Part shown: one piece after another, positions 7,935-15,040 of the stretch
How positions within the stretch are numbered: position 1 is the stretch's first letter
Layout of the letters: each line of letters opens with the position of its first letter
Assembly (NCBI GenBank): GCA_000470535.1
Contig: CBRG010000166.1
Location: forward strand, 1 to 38,293
Direction of reading: 5' to 3'
Length of the DNA stretch: 38,293 nt
From: Streptomyces sp. AW19M42
Lineage (GTDB): Bacteria; Actinomycetota; Actinomycetes; Streptomycetales; Streptomycetaceae
Notes under the pieces: model-generated
Database searches by the model: none
Told to the model about the DNA's origin: nothing
Seen by the model: the letters and a program-made list of their open reading frames with translations, nothing else
Program-made: the position numbers and the translations under genes

Positions 7935-8581
7935 GCCGCACCGCCCGACGGGCTGGTGTCGGGTGCTGTCCGAGCCCGGCCGGACAGCAGGAGCCACTCC
8001 TTGGGCGGCACCGTGTGGCCGGCGTCGCAGGCCACACGGGAGTAGACGGTGTGGCCGGTTCCCGACAGCGTCGCCTGCAGTCCGGCGGTGCAGCCTGGGT
8101 GGCAGCACACCCCGAGGGAGACCTCGTACGACTGCGGCTCGAGCCGTGCCCGGGAGGAGTCGAGGAGCGCGGACAGTTCGGCGTCCAGGTCCTGGGCCGC
8201 CGGGTGCTCGGCCAGCCAGCGGACGTGGCCGCTCAGGAAGTGCAGCAGGGCGGGGACCTCCCTGCCGACCGAGGCCGGAAGCCTGCGCTCCGAGACCACG
8301 AGCCCCGCCCAGGAGCACAGGAGGTCGGTGACCTGTGAGCGGAGCGTCAGCGTCTCCTCGTCGAGGCGTATGCCGACCGACTGAGTGCCGCTGACACGTT
8401 CCAGGGGCCTTCCGCTCAGCACCGCCAGCTCTTCCTCACTTTCCCGGTAAACCTCTCCGACGTCCCGCAACTTGGCAATCAGTCTCTCGGCCAGAGAACT
8501 ACGCGACCATTCCGCTTCGGGTGTGTGGTGATGACTCTTGGACCTTTGTACGGGCGCTTCCGAGCAACCTTGCTGCTGCAC
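7931..8581 (-). CDS. OvmZ-like protein
   Basis: Encodes 216 aa from GTG 8579-8581, with GAGG about eight bases upstream. It resembles the OvmZ-type hypothetical proteins of actinobacteria. The conserved-looking part starts at SLAERLIAKLRDVGEVY, then QSVGIRLDEETLTLRSQVTDLLCSWAGLVV. The C-terminus has a Cys-rich segment, VCCHPGCTAGL, and a later CDAGH, which may bind metal. The function of the family is not established. Translational coupling to the HTH gene suggests they act together, probably in control of the adjacent cluster. It is transcribed away from the SCO6745-type gene, and the repeat-rich region between them is a likely control site. Confidence 0.7.
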   Translation of the reverse strand: MQQQGCSEAPVQRSKSHHHTPEAEWSRSSLAERLIAKLRDVGEVYRESEEELAVLSGRPLERVSGTQSVGIRLDEETLTLRSQVTDLLCSWAGLVVSERRLPASVGREVPALLHFLSGHVRWLAEHPAAQDLDAELSALLDSSRARLEPQSYEVSLGVCCHPGCTAGLQATLSGTGHTVYSRVACDAGHTVPPKEWLLLSGRARTAPDTSPSGGAA

Positions 8582-9000
8582 TCTTTTGGCCTCGCATCCC
8601 CTGTATCCACAGCGTCCCGACTTTGCGGCCAGCGCTCTTCCGCTGGCCGGAAAGTGCCCACGCCTTCCGGCTCTTCGCCTTACTGTGACGCAAACATCTG
8701 GTACGGAGCAGTAAATGTGACGTCACCAAACCGGGCGAAGAGCTCCTTTGCTCCATCAACCAGACGTTGGTTACTGCAATCATCAATTGTCACGCCTGCC
8801 GGCTATGACGTGTCAAGACTGCCTCATGTGGGCCGCATCACGCTCTCGGGAGTCGTCGCGATGTGCGTAACTCAACCAATCAGAAATGATGTTGACAGCT
8901 CTTACGAGTAACTGTCACACTTCTCGCGGGCCACTGGTCTGCGCAAATCTCATCGGCGCCCACTTGAGGGGCAGTTGGTACAGGCCTCTGAGTCATTACA
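8582..9000. promoter_or_regulatory. Divergent intergenic region with palindromes
   Basis: This lies between the minus-strand OvmZ-like gene and the plus-strand gene at 9161. It contains the perfect palindrome GTGACGTCAC at 8717-8726 and the inverted repeat AACCA-N5-TGGTT near 8759-8773. TGACAG (8893-8898) pairs with CTGTCA (8912-8917) around a TTGACA sequence that could be a -35 element. No small gene is apparent. The AT content is higher than in the flanking genes, as expected for promoters. Confidence 0.45.
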
Positions 9001-9036
9001 GCCACCAGCGTCCATCGCGGTGGCTTTCTCCTTTTC
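9001..9036 (+). terminator. Terminator or attenuator hairpin
   Basis: GCCACC (9001-9006) pairs with GGTGGC (9019-9024), with GCG/CGC inside after one bulged A, and is followed by TTTCTCCTTTTCT. It sits upstream of the gene at 9161, ahead of the 11-bp repeats, so it could insulate the promoter from upstream reads or attenuate a transcript. Confidence 0.5.
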
Positions 9037-9041
9037 TGACA

Positions 9042-9085
9042 CACCCGTTGCGTACCCATTGCGCACCCGTTGTGCACCCGTCGGC
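9042..9085 (+). promoter_or_regulatory. Four tandem 11-bp repeats (probable SARP/OmpR-type operator)
   Basis: The units are CACCCGTTGCG (9042-9052), TACCCATTGCG (9053-9063), CACCCGTTGTG (9064-9074) and CACCCGTCGGC (9075-9085). The heptamer CACCCGT or a close variant recurs at exactly 11-bp spacing, the arrangement bound by OmpR-fold activators such as SARPs. It lies 76 bp before the ATG at 9161. The only winged-helix OmpR-like candidate in the window is at 31270. Confidence 0.6.
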
Positions 9086-9090
9086 GTCTG

Positions 9091-9134
9091 CTCCAGCGGT
9101 ATTCATGCCAGACTCCAGCGGTTTTCGTGCCCGA
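9091..9134 (+). repeat. 22-bp direct repeat, two contiguous copies
   Basis: CTCCAGCGGTATTCATGCC (start of 9091-9112) recurs as CTCCAGCGGTTTTCGTGCC (start of 9113-9134). The two 22-base units differ at three positions. The period is twice that of the 11-bp repeats just upstream, so one face of the helix carries repeated elements from 9042 to 9134. Confidence 0.6.
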
Positions 9135-9160
9135 CCACGACACCCATCCTTGAGGGCATC

Positions 9161-10060
9161 ATGGATCAGCAGTACAGAAATCATGGATACGCGCGTCATT
9201 GCGCTCAGGCAGTGAACGCGCTCCATTCCATTCCCTATTTCACAGCAGACCTGGCTGATGAAGTCGCATCGTTCGGGATTACTGATCACTCAAGCGTCTA
9301 CCTCGCCGGCCGGGCGTCCGCACTCGGCCCCGTGGATCCCGCGGTGGTGGCCGCTGTATTCAACTCGTTCGCGCCCCGGCTCATCTCTGAAAGAATTCCT
9401 ACTCTCTGGGATCTGATATCGCCCGAGCGGGCGCTCCTGGCCCGCGAGAATGCGGTTGCCACCGCCCTCGAACGCCTGCTGGGGACCGAGATCGTGCGGT
9501 CCGCGGAGCTCTCGGAGGCGGCGAAGCTCGCGACCGCCGCAGCCGAGGCGGGTGCGCTGCCGGGACGCCCGCTGTACGCGGCGAACTCCGCGCTCGACCT
9601 GCCGGAACGCCCGCACGTGGCCCTGTGGCACGCGGCGACGATGCTGCGCGAGCACCGGGGCGACGGACACGTCGCGGTACTCGGTCACTTCGAACTGACC
9701 GGCGTGGAATCGCTCGTGATCGACTGCGCCAGCAGCCTCGGCATGGCCAAGGAGATCGTCATGCCGATGCGCGGCTGGACGGAGGACGAGTGGTCGGCGG
9801 GCCGGGAGCGTCTCACCGACCGAGGGCTGGTCGACGCCGGGGGAGAGCTCACCCCACGCGGCACGGCGCTGAGGGACGAGGTCGAGGCGGAGACCGGACG
9901 GCTCGACCGGCGGCCGTACGACGCCCTGGGACCCGCACACGTCGAGCGGCTGGCTCGGTACGTACACCGGACGGTAGGGATCGCCGCCGACGCCGGGGTC
10001 TTCCCGCCCCCGCTGCGCGACTTCTTCGCGCCCACGGCCGAGGCCTGGAACGCACTCTGA
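9161..10060 (+). CDS. SCO6745-type winged-helix-like protein
   Basis: Encodes 299 aa from ATG 9161 with GAGGG six bases upstream. The open frame extends further upstream, but that part overlaps the repeats and is not gene-like. The sequence resembles the actinobacterial SCO6745/SalK-type family, which carries a MarR-like helical fold. The part with MPMRGWTEDEWSAGRERLTDRGLVDAGGELTPRGTAL looks like a winged-helix recognition module with wing. The N-terminal half (GRASALGPVDPAVVAAVFNSFAPRLI) is typical of the family. Such genes occur in several polyketide clusters, with no firmly established biochemical role that I know of. It is first in the P450-ferredoxin-monooxygenase run and may be a regulator or an accessory protein. 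Confidence 0.65.
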   Translation: MDQQYRNHGYARHCAQAVNALHSIPYFTADLADEVASFGITDHSSVYLAGRASALGPVDPAVVAAVFNSFAPRLISERIPTLWDLISPERALLARENAVATALERLLGTEIVRSAELSEAAKLATAAAEAGALPGRPLYAANSALDLPERPHVALWHAATMLREHRGDGHVAVLGHFELTGVESLVIDCASSLGMAKEIVMPMRGWTEDEWSAGRERLTDRGLVDAGGELTPRGTALRDEVEAETGRLDRRPYDALGPAHVERLARYVHRTVGIAADAGVFPPPLRDFFAPTAEAWNAL

Positions 10061-10092
10061 CCCCCGAAGCCCGCCCCAGGAGAGGAACCGTC

Positions 10093-11349
10093 ATGACCCC
10101 GTCGACGCCGACGCAACCGCCCGCCGCCCTGTTCTCGCCCGACTACTACCAGGATCCGCACACCACCCTCTCCTGGCTCAGGGAGAACTCCCCGGTCCAT
10201 GAGTTCAGCTTCCCCGTCGGTGACGTGAAGACCTGGCTCGTGACCCGCTACGACGACGTCAAGGCCGTCCTCTCCGACCAGCGCTACAGCGCGGAGGCCG
10301 CCACCTGGGGCAACGCGGAGTTCCGGGCCGCCGGCCTGGTCGCCGCCGAGGGCACCATCCTGGCGCGGGGCATCTCGGTGGTCGATCCGCCGTACCACAC
10401 CAGGCTGCGACGGCGGGCGATGGGCGCGTTCACCACCCGCCAGGTGGAGCAGTGGCGCAAGACCGTGCAGGAGCACGTCGACCGCATCCTCGACGACTGT
10501 TCGCGCAGCGAGACCTTCGACGTGATGGACGACTTCGCGGGCGAGGTGTCCGCCGGTGTCCTGGGCGAGATCCTCGGCATGCGCATCGAACGCCACCGTG
10601 AGCTGGTCAGCGCGCTCAACGAGGCGTTCCCGTCCGATCCCGCACTCATGCACAAGGTGCCGGAGGCGTTCGGCAGGATCTGCGAGTACGCGGCCGAGCT
10701 GGTCGCTGAGAAGCGCAGCAACCCCGCCGACGACCTGACGTCCGCGCTGATCCGGGGCGGCGACCCCGACGACCAGCTGACCGAGGACGAGCTGACGGGC
10801 ATCGTCGCCGCGATCATCATGGGCGGCAGCGACACCGTGCGCGGCTTCATCGGCAACGCCGTCCTCTCGCTGCTCGACCATCCCGGCCAGGCGGACCTGC
10901 TGCGGACGAACCCGCAGCTGGCCGAACCCGCGGTGGAGGAACTCCTGCGCTACGACGGCGCGTTGAGCACCGCCCTGTTCCGGGTCACCACGCAGGAGGT
11001 GGAACTCTCCGGCACCACCCTGCCCGCGGGAGCACCGGTGATCGTGGGGCTGCTGGCGGCCAACCGCGACCCCCGCCGGTTCGACCGGCCCGAGCTCCTG
11101 GACCTCCGGCGCGAGGGCCCCCGCCATGTCGGCTTCGGGCACGGGCTGCACAACTGCCTGGGCGCGGCACTGGCCCGGCTGGAGGGGGCCATCGCCATCC
11201 CCGCCCTGTTCGAGCGCTTCCCGGAGCTGGCCCTCAACGCACCCCGGGACAGCATGCGCTACATCGACAACTGGGCGATCCGCCGCTTGGTCGCACTGCC
11301 CGTCGCCGCATCGGCGAAGGCCGTCGCGCGGGTACCTCAGGAGGTCTGA
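10093..11349 (+). CDS. Cytochrome P450
   Basis: Encodes 418 aa. ATG 10093 follows AGGAGAGG, 32 bases after the previous stop. Heme-binding loop FGHGLHNCLG with thiolate Cys355; K-helix ExxR as E283-LL-R286; I-helix GGSDT with the oxygen-activating Thr248, where Gly-Ser replace the usual Ala-Gly-His/Glu. The early VVDPPYHTRLRR motif is the C-helix. This is a typical soluble bacterial class I P450, next to its likely ferredoxin. It probably hydroxylates or couples the polyketide product. The substrate cannot be told from sequence. Confidence 0.95.
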   Translation: MTPSTPTQPPAALFSPDYYQDPHTTLSWLRENSPVHEFSFPVGDVKTWLVTRYDDVKAVLSDQRYSAEAATWGNAEFRAAGLVAAEGTILARGISVVDPPYHTRLRRRAMGAFTTRQVEQWRKTVQEHVDRILDDCSRSETFDVMDDFAGEVSAGVLGEILGMRIERHRELVSALNEAFPSDPALMHKVPEAFGRICEYAAELVAEKRSNPADDLTSALIRGGDPDDQLTEDELTGIVAAIIMGGSDTVRGFIGNAVLSLLDHPGQADLLRTNPQLAEPAVEELLRYDGALSTALFRVTTQEVELSGTTLPAGAPVIVGLLAANRDPRRFDRPELLDLRREGPRHVGFGHGLHNCLGAALARLEGAIAIPALFERFPELALNAPRDSMRYIDNWAIRRLVALPVAASAKAVARVPQEV

Positions 11350-11384
11350 CACGTGAATGCCCCCACCGGCCCCCGGCGGCCGTC

Positions 11385-11630
11385 ATGAGCGCCTCCGCCC
11401 AGGTCGACCGCACGCTGTGCCTCGGGACCGGGCTGTGCGAGTCGATGGCACAGGAGCTGTTCCTGCTGGACGACGAGGGGATCGCCGTCGCCCTGCCCAC
11501 CGACGGAACGGACGAGCCGCTGGAGCGGCTGCACGCCATCGCCGACTGCTGTCCGACCGGGGCGATCACCGTCACCGGGGAGGACCTCGGCGCGGCCGAA
11601 CGCGAGAGCGAACACGAGAGCAAGGGGTGA
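11385..11630 (+). CDS. 3Fe-4S type ferredoxin for the P450
   Basis: Encodes 81 aa. Cysteines C12, C18 and C56 (CLGTGLC, then CCPTGAI) fit the C-x5-C-x37-CP pattern of small 3Fe-4S P450 redox partners. The usual middle cysteine of a 4Fe-4S site is replaced by Gly (G15). C55 precedes C56, an extra cysteine. The C-terminus is acidic. It follows the P450 by 35 bases and precedes a flavoprotein monooxygenase by 8. No ferredoxin reductase is in the window, so a chromosomal one is presumably used. Confidence 0.9.
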   Translation: MSASAQVDRTLCLGTGLCESMAQELFLLDDEGIAVALPTDGTDEPLERLHAIADCCPTGAITVTGEDLGAAERESEHESKG

Positions 11631-11638
11631 GGCAGGAC

Positions 11639-13138
11639 ATGCAGAGCCAGTCCGCGCAGTGGGACACAGACGTCGTCGTGGCAGGAGCGGGGCCCGCAGG
11701 GCTCATGCTCGCCGCCGAACTGCGGCTGGCCGGCGCCGGGGTCGTGGTCCTGGAGCAGGAGGACCGGCCGACCGCCGAGTCGCGCGGCATGGGATTCACC
11801 GCCCGCACTCTGGAGGTGTTCGACCAGCGCGGGCTGCTGCCCAGGTTCGGTGAGCTGAATCGTTCCCCCGGCGGCCACTTCGGCAGTGTGCCGGTCGACT
11901 TCGCGGTCGGTGACGGGCGGCACGCCAGCGTCACCGGCATCTCCCAGGCCCGTACCGTCGTCGCGCTGGGGGAGTGGGCCGCCGAACTCGGCGCCGACAT
12001 CCGGCGCGGACACCGGCTGACCCGGTTCACCGACAGCGGTGACGGGGTCGAGGTGTGGGCCGAGGGACCGGACGGCGAGGTCCGGCTGACCGCGCCCTAC
12101 CTCGTGGGGTGCGACGGCGGCCGCAGCGTGGTCAGGCGGGCCGGAGGCTTCGCGTTCCCCGGTACCGACGCCACCGCAGAGCTGCTGCTGGCCGACGTGA
12201 AGGATCTTCAGCTCCCGCCGAAGTGGTCAGGGGAGCGCCGCCCCGGCGGCATGCTGCTCGCCGCGCCCCTGGGCAACGGGATGACCCGGGTCGTGGTCTC
12301 CGAGCACGGCAGGGCGCCCGTGGAACGCACCGGGCCGCCGGCCTTCAGCGAGGTGGCCGAAGCCTGGAGGCGGGTCAGCGGTGACGACATCTCCGGCGCC
12401 ACCCCGGCCTGGGTCAGCTGCTTCGGGGACGCGGCACGGCAGGCGTCCGAGTACCGGCGGGGCCGGGTACTGCTGGCAGGGGACGCCGCGCACGTCCATC
12501 TGCCCGCCAGCGGGCAGGGCATGAACGTCAGCATCCAGGACGCCGTCAACCTCGGCTGGAAACTGGGCGCCGTCGTCACCGGCCGGGCTCCCGAAGCGCT
12601 GCTGGACACCTACCACTCGGAGCGCCACCCGGTCGGCGCCGCGCTGCTGCGCAACACCCGGGCGCAGGCCACGCTCTTCCTCGGCGGACCCGAGATGCAG
12701 CCGCTGCGCGACGTGCTCACCGAGGTGTTCCGGGGCGAGGAGGCGGCGCTGCTGCTTTCTGGCCTGGTCAGCGGCCTGGAGATCCGGTACGACGTCGGGT
12801 CCGAGGGCCATCCGCTGCTCGGCCGGCGGCTGCCCGACGTCCAGCTGATCCTGGACGACGGAGAGAAGACCCGCAGCCCCCGGCTGCTGCACCCGGCGCG
12901 CGGAGTGCTGCTGTCCCTGGGCTCCGACCCCGACCCCGAGCCCGCACGCATCGCCGGCAGGTGGGCGCCGCGCGTGGACGTCCGGTCCGCCCGGCTGGCC
13001 GATGCCGCACCGGCGGCCGGCGAGACGGTGGACGCCGACGCCGTACTGGTGCGTCCCGACGGCTATGTGGCCTGGGTGGCCGGGTCCGGCAGCCTCGACA
13101 CCGCCCTGCGCCGCCACTTCGGAGAGCCCACCGGCTGA
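11639..13138 (+). CDS. FAD-dependent aromatic polyketide monooxygenase (second E-type copy)
   Basis: Encodes 499 aa from ATG 11639. Class A (PHBH-fold) flavoprotein: dinucleotide motif VVVAGAGPAGLMLAAEL at residues 11-27, the DG motif CDGGRS, and the GD motif LLAGDAAHVHLP. The C-terminal thioredoxin-like domain ends in [13 protein letters not shown]. It is closely similar along its length to the 15041 monooxygenase, including [17 protein letters not shown] and [13 protein letters not shown], so the two look like duplicates. Known relatives (PgaE, UrdE, JadH, OvmOI) hydroxylate or dehydrate angucycline intermediates. This copy lies outside the conserved E-F-A-B-C-D-L-M block and probably does a different oxidation. 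Confidence 0.93.
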   Translation: MQSQSAQWDTDVVVAGAGPAGLMLAAELRLAGAGVVVLEQEDRPTAESRGMGFTARTLEVFDQRGLLPRFGELNRSPGGHFGSVPVDFAVGDGRHASVTGISQARTVVALGEWAAELGADIRRGHRLTRFTDSGDGVEVWAEGPDGEVRLTAPYLVGCDGGRSVVRRAGGFAFPGTDATAELLLADVKDLQLPPKWSGERRPGGMLLAAPLGNGMTRVVVSEHGRAPVERTGPPAFSEVAEAWRRVSGDDISGATPAWVSCFGDAARQASEYRRGRVLLAGDAAHVHLPASGQGMNVSIQDAVNLGWKLGAVVTGRAPEALLDTYHSERHPVGAALLRNTRAQATLFLGGPEMQPLRDVLTEVFRGEEAALLLSGLVSGLEIRYDVGSEGHPLLGRRLPDVQLILDDGEKTRSPRLLHPARGVLLSLGSDPDPEPARIAGRWAPRVDVRSARLADAAPAAGETVDADAVLVRPDGYVAWVAGSGSLDTALRRHFGEPTG

Positions 13139-13210
13139 GCGCCTGCCGGGGCGACCGACTGCCGGGCGGCTCCGGACCGGGCCATCACAAGAGACCAGGA
13201 GACGACGACC

Positions 13211-13870
13211 ATGACAGAGACACGGGTCCAGCAGGCAGCCGTGCCCGACATCGACCGCGAGGACGTGCACACCGTCTTCATGAGCCACTGGCACATGGCG
13301 GACGCGGACCGGGGCCGCGCGGTGCTCGACGAGATCGCGGACGCCTGGGAAGGGGCCTCCCGGCCCGCGGACGTCCTCTCCTTCTCGTGCTACCTGAGCA
13401 CCGGCAGCGAGCACTGCACCGTGATGACGTACGCCCAGTGCACGCGGCCCGACGGCTACCGGCCCTTCATCCGCAGCCTGCCCGCGGCAGCCGCCCGGGT
13501 GGAGCCGGTCGAGTACCGGCTGCACCGCAGTGTGCTGCTCGCCCCGGACACCAAACCGGCGGCCGCGATCGTCATCGCCAGCTTCGACGTCGACGGCCGG
13601 GAGCGCCAGGAGTACATCGTCTCCTCCGTCACTCAGAACATCGAGAAGTCACCGCGCACCGATCAGCGCGGGCTGATCGCCTCGCACTTCCACCTCAGCA
13701 TCGACGGCACCCGGGTGATCAACTTCGCCGAGTGGACGAGCGACCAGGAGCACATCACGTTCCTGGAGGGGGCCACCCGGCACCGCTCGCTGCGGCTCGC
13801 CACGGACACCCCGGGCGTCCGCCCGATCGGCTTCACCCGCTACCACCTGTATCGCGCCATCAGCTCCTGA
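13211..13870 (+). CDS. Didomain ABM-family monooxygenase, copy 1
   Basis: Encodes 219 aa from ATG 13211 after AGGAGA. Two ferredoxin-like antibiotic-biosynthesis-monooxygenase (ABM) repeats are visible: LSFSCYLSTGSEHCTVMTYAQC in the first half aligns with IASHFHLSIDGTRVINFAEW in the second. In angucycline pathways, ABM-fold proteins such as JadG, GilOII and AlpJ use externally supplied reduced flavin to cleave the B ring. A similar role is possible but I cannot prove membership. A paralogue follows immediately and a flavin reductase lies at 27262. There is no signal peptide, so it should act in the cytoplasm. Confidence 0.8.
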   Translation: MTETRVQQAAVPDIDREDVHTVFMSHWHMADADRGRAVLDEIADAWEGASRPADVLSFSCYLSTGSEHCTVMTYAQCTRPDGYRPFIRSLPAAAARVEPVEYRLHRSVLLAPDTKPAAAIVIASFDVDGRERQEYIVSSVTQNIEKSPRTDQRGLIASHFHLSIDGTRVINFAEWTSDQEHITFLEGATRHRSLRLATDTPGVRPIGFTRYHLYRAISS

Positions 13871-13962
13871 CGGATGGCCGACAGGCATCAATCGGCGCCC
13901 GTAACTCCGGCTTTTGCCATCATGGTTGACGGACCAACAGTTGTGGCACAGAGGAGAAACCC

Positions 13963-14601
13963 ATGGCCGATGCCCCCATTCCCTATCCGGATGTCGCCCG
14001 CGAGGATGCCGGAGTCGCGCTGGTGACTCCGCTGTACGTCGGGGGGCCCGGACTCCAGCGTGCGGAGGTGGAGCGGGTCCTGGCGCCGTACCGAAACGAT
14101 TCTCTGCCCGAGGGGTTCATCTCGGTGAGCGTCTTCGTCAGCACCGAGGGCGAGAACGTGCTCACCTACGCCCAGTGGACCTCCGACGACGCCTACCGCG
14201 CGTTCGTACGGGACGGCGGCCTCGGTGAACCGGACGAGAACACCACCGAGCCGGTCCGCTACAAGCTCTACCGGGGCCGGGTCCTGGAACCCGGCAGCAT
14301 CCCCACCATGCTGGTGGCCCCCGTCTTCGACGTGGACGGCCGGGACCGGCAGCGGCGCTCGATCGACAACCTCATCGACGGGCCGCTCGGCACGCCCTTC
14401 CCCGGTCTGGTCTCCTCGCACTTCCACCTGAGCCTCGACGGCACCCGCGTCCTCAACTGGGCCGAGTGGGTCGACGAGGCGGCGCACGTGGGGTTCATGA
14501 ACAGCAGCCGCCCCAAGGAGTGCCTGCAGGCCATCACGATGCCGGGCGTTCGCGGCATCGGCGGCAAGAGGTACGTACTCGCGGGTGCGGTAACCCGCTG
14601 A
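13963..14601 (+). CDS. Didomain ABM-family monooxygenase, copy 2
   Basis: Encodes 212 aa from ATG 13963 after GAGGAG. It has the same two-domain layout as the 13211 gene, with shared motifs TYAQ(C/W)T, F-DVDGR-RQ, SHFHLS-DGTRV-N-AEW and a C-terminal PGVR-IG--RY. The two genes clearly arose by tandem duplication and have diverged. It may form a heteromer with copy 1 or act on a later intermediate. A strong hairpin terminator follows at 14621-14655, closing this transcription unit. Confidence 0.8.
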   Translation: MADAPIPYPDVAREDAGVALVTPLYVGGPGLQRAEVERVLAPYRNDSLPEGFISVSVFVSTEGENVLTYAQWTSDDAYRAFVRDGGLGEPDENTTEPVRYKLYRGRVLEPGSIPTMLVAPVFDVDGRDRQRRSIDNLIDGPLGTPFPGLVSSHFHLSLDGTRVLNWAEWVDEAAHVGFMNSSRPKECLQAITMPGVRGIGGKRYVLAGAVTR

Positions 14602-14614
14602 CAGCTCGGACACC

Positions 14615-14956
14615 GTGCACGGCCCAGGTCCTCGGACCTGGGCCGTTCGCTTTTTCCGGGCGCATCAGGCACGCACCGGACTCGCGGCCGGCGCCAAACC
14701 CAAGCGCCGCGCGGTACGGAGGGGAGGGCCCGCGGCCTCCGGCGACACCCTGGCCTCCCCGATGCAGGGCACCGTCGTCAAGGTCGCGGTCGAGGAGGGC
14801 CAGGAGGTCAAGGAGGGCGATCTGATCGTCGTCCTGGAGGCGATGAAGATGGAGCAGCCGCTCAACGCGCACCGCTCCGGCACCGTCAAGGGCCTGACCG
14901 CAGAGGTCGGCACCTCCCTCTCCTCCGGCGCCGCGATCTGCGAGATCAAGGACTGA
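14615..14956 (+). CDS. Orphan biotin carboxyl carrier domain (C-terminal AccA remnant?)
   Basis: From about codon 42 the product matches the C-terminal biotinyl domain of actinobacterial acyl-CoA carboxylase alpha chains: [23 protein letters not shown] with the biotinylated Lys in EAMKM, and a terminal GAAICEIKD. The biotin carboxylase part (about 480 residues) is absent. The start is unclear. GTG 14615 lies in front of a terminator hairpin that would be inside the gene. The only later in-frame ATG (14761) has no ribosome site and would cut off the first strand of the domain. Beta and epsilon carboxylase subunits are at 25352 and 26953. It may be a working stand-alone carrier or a deletion remnant of a JadJ-like gene. 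Confidence 0.6.
   Translation: MHGPGPRTWAVRFFRAHQARTGLAAGAKPKRRAVRRGGPAASGDTLASPMQGTVVKVAVEEGQEVKEGDLIVVLEAMKMEQPLNAHRSGTVKGLTAEVGTSLSSGAAICEIKD
14621..14655 (+). terminator. Rho-independent terminator
   Basis: GGCCCAGGTCC (14621-14631) pairs perfectly with GGACCTGGGCC (14634-14644). A run of five T follows at 14651-14655. It ends the P450-to-ABM unit. Confidence 0.85.
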
Positions 14957-15040
14957 CCGACCTCATGCCATCTGGCACCACGGCACCTCCCCGCCACAGC
15001 GCGGGGTGCTGCCGGGTGCAGGACCGAACAAGGAGGGTGC

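Noticed and set aside
11234..13525. Long antisense frames opposite the ferredoxin and monooxygenase genes
   Set aside because: They are mirror frames of well-supported plus-strand genes and lack any recognisable domain.
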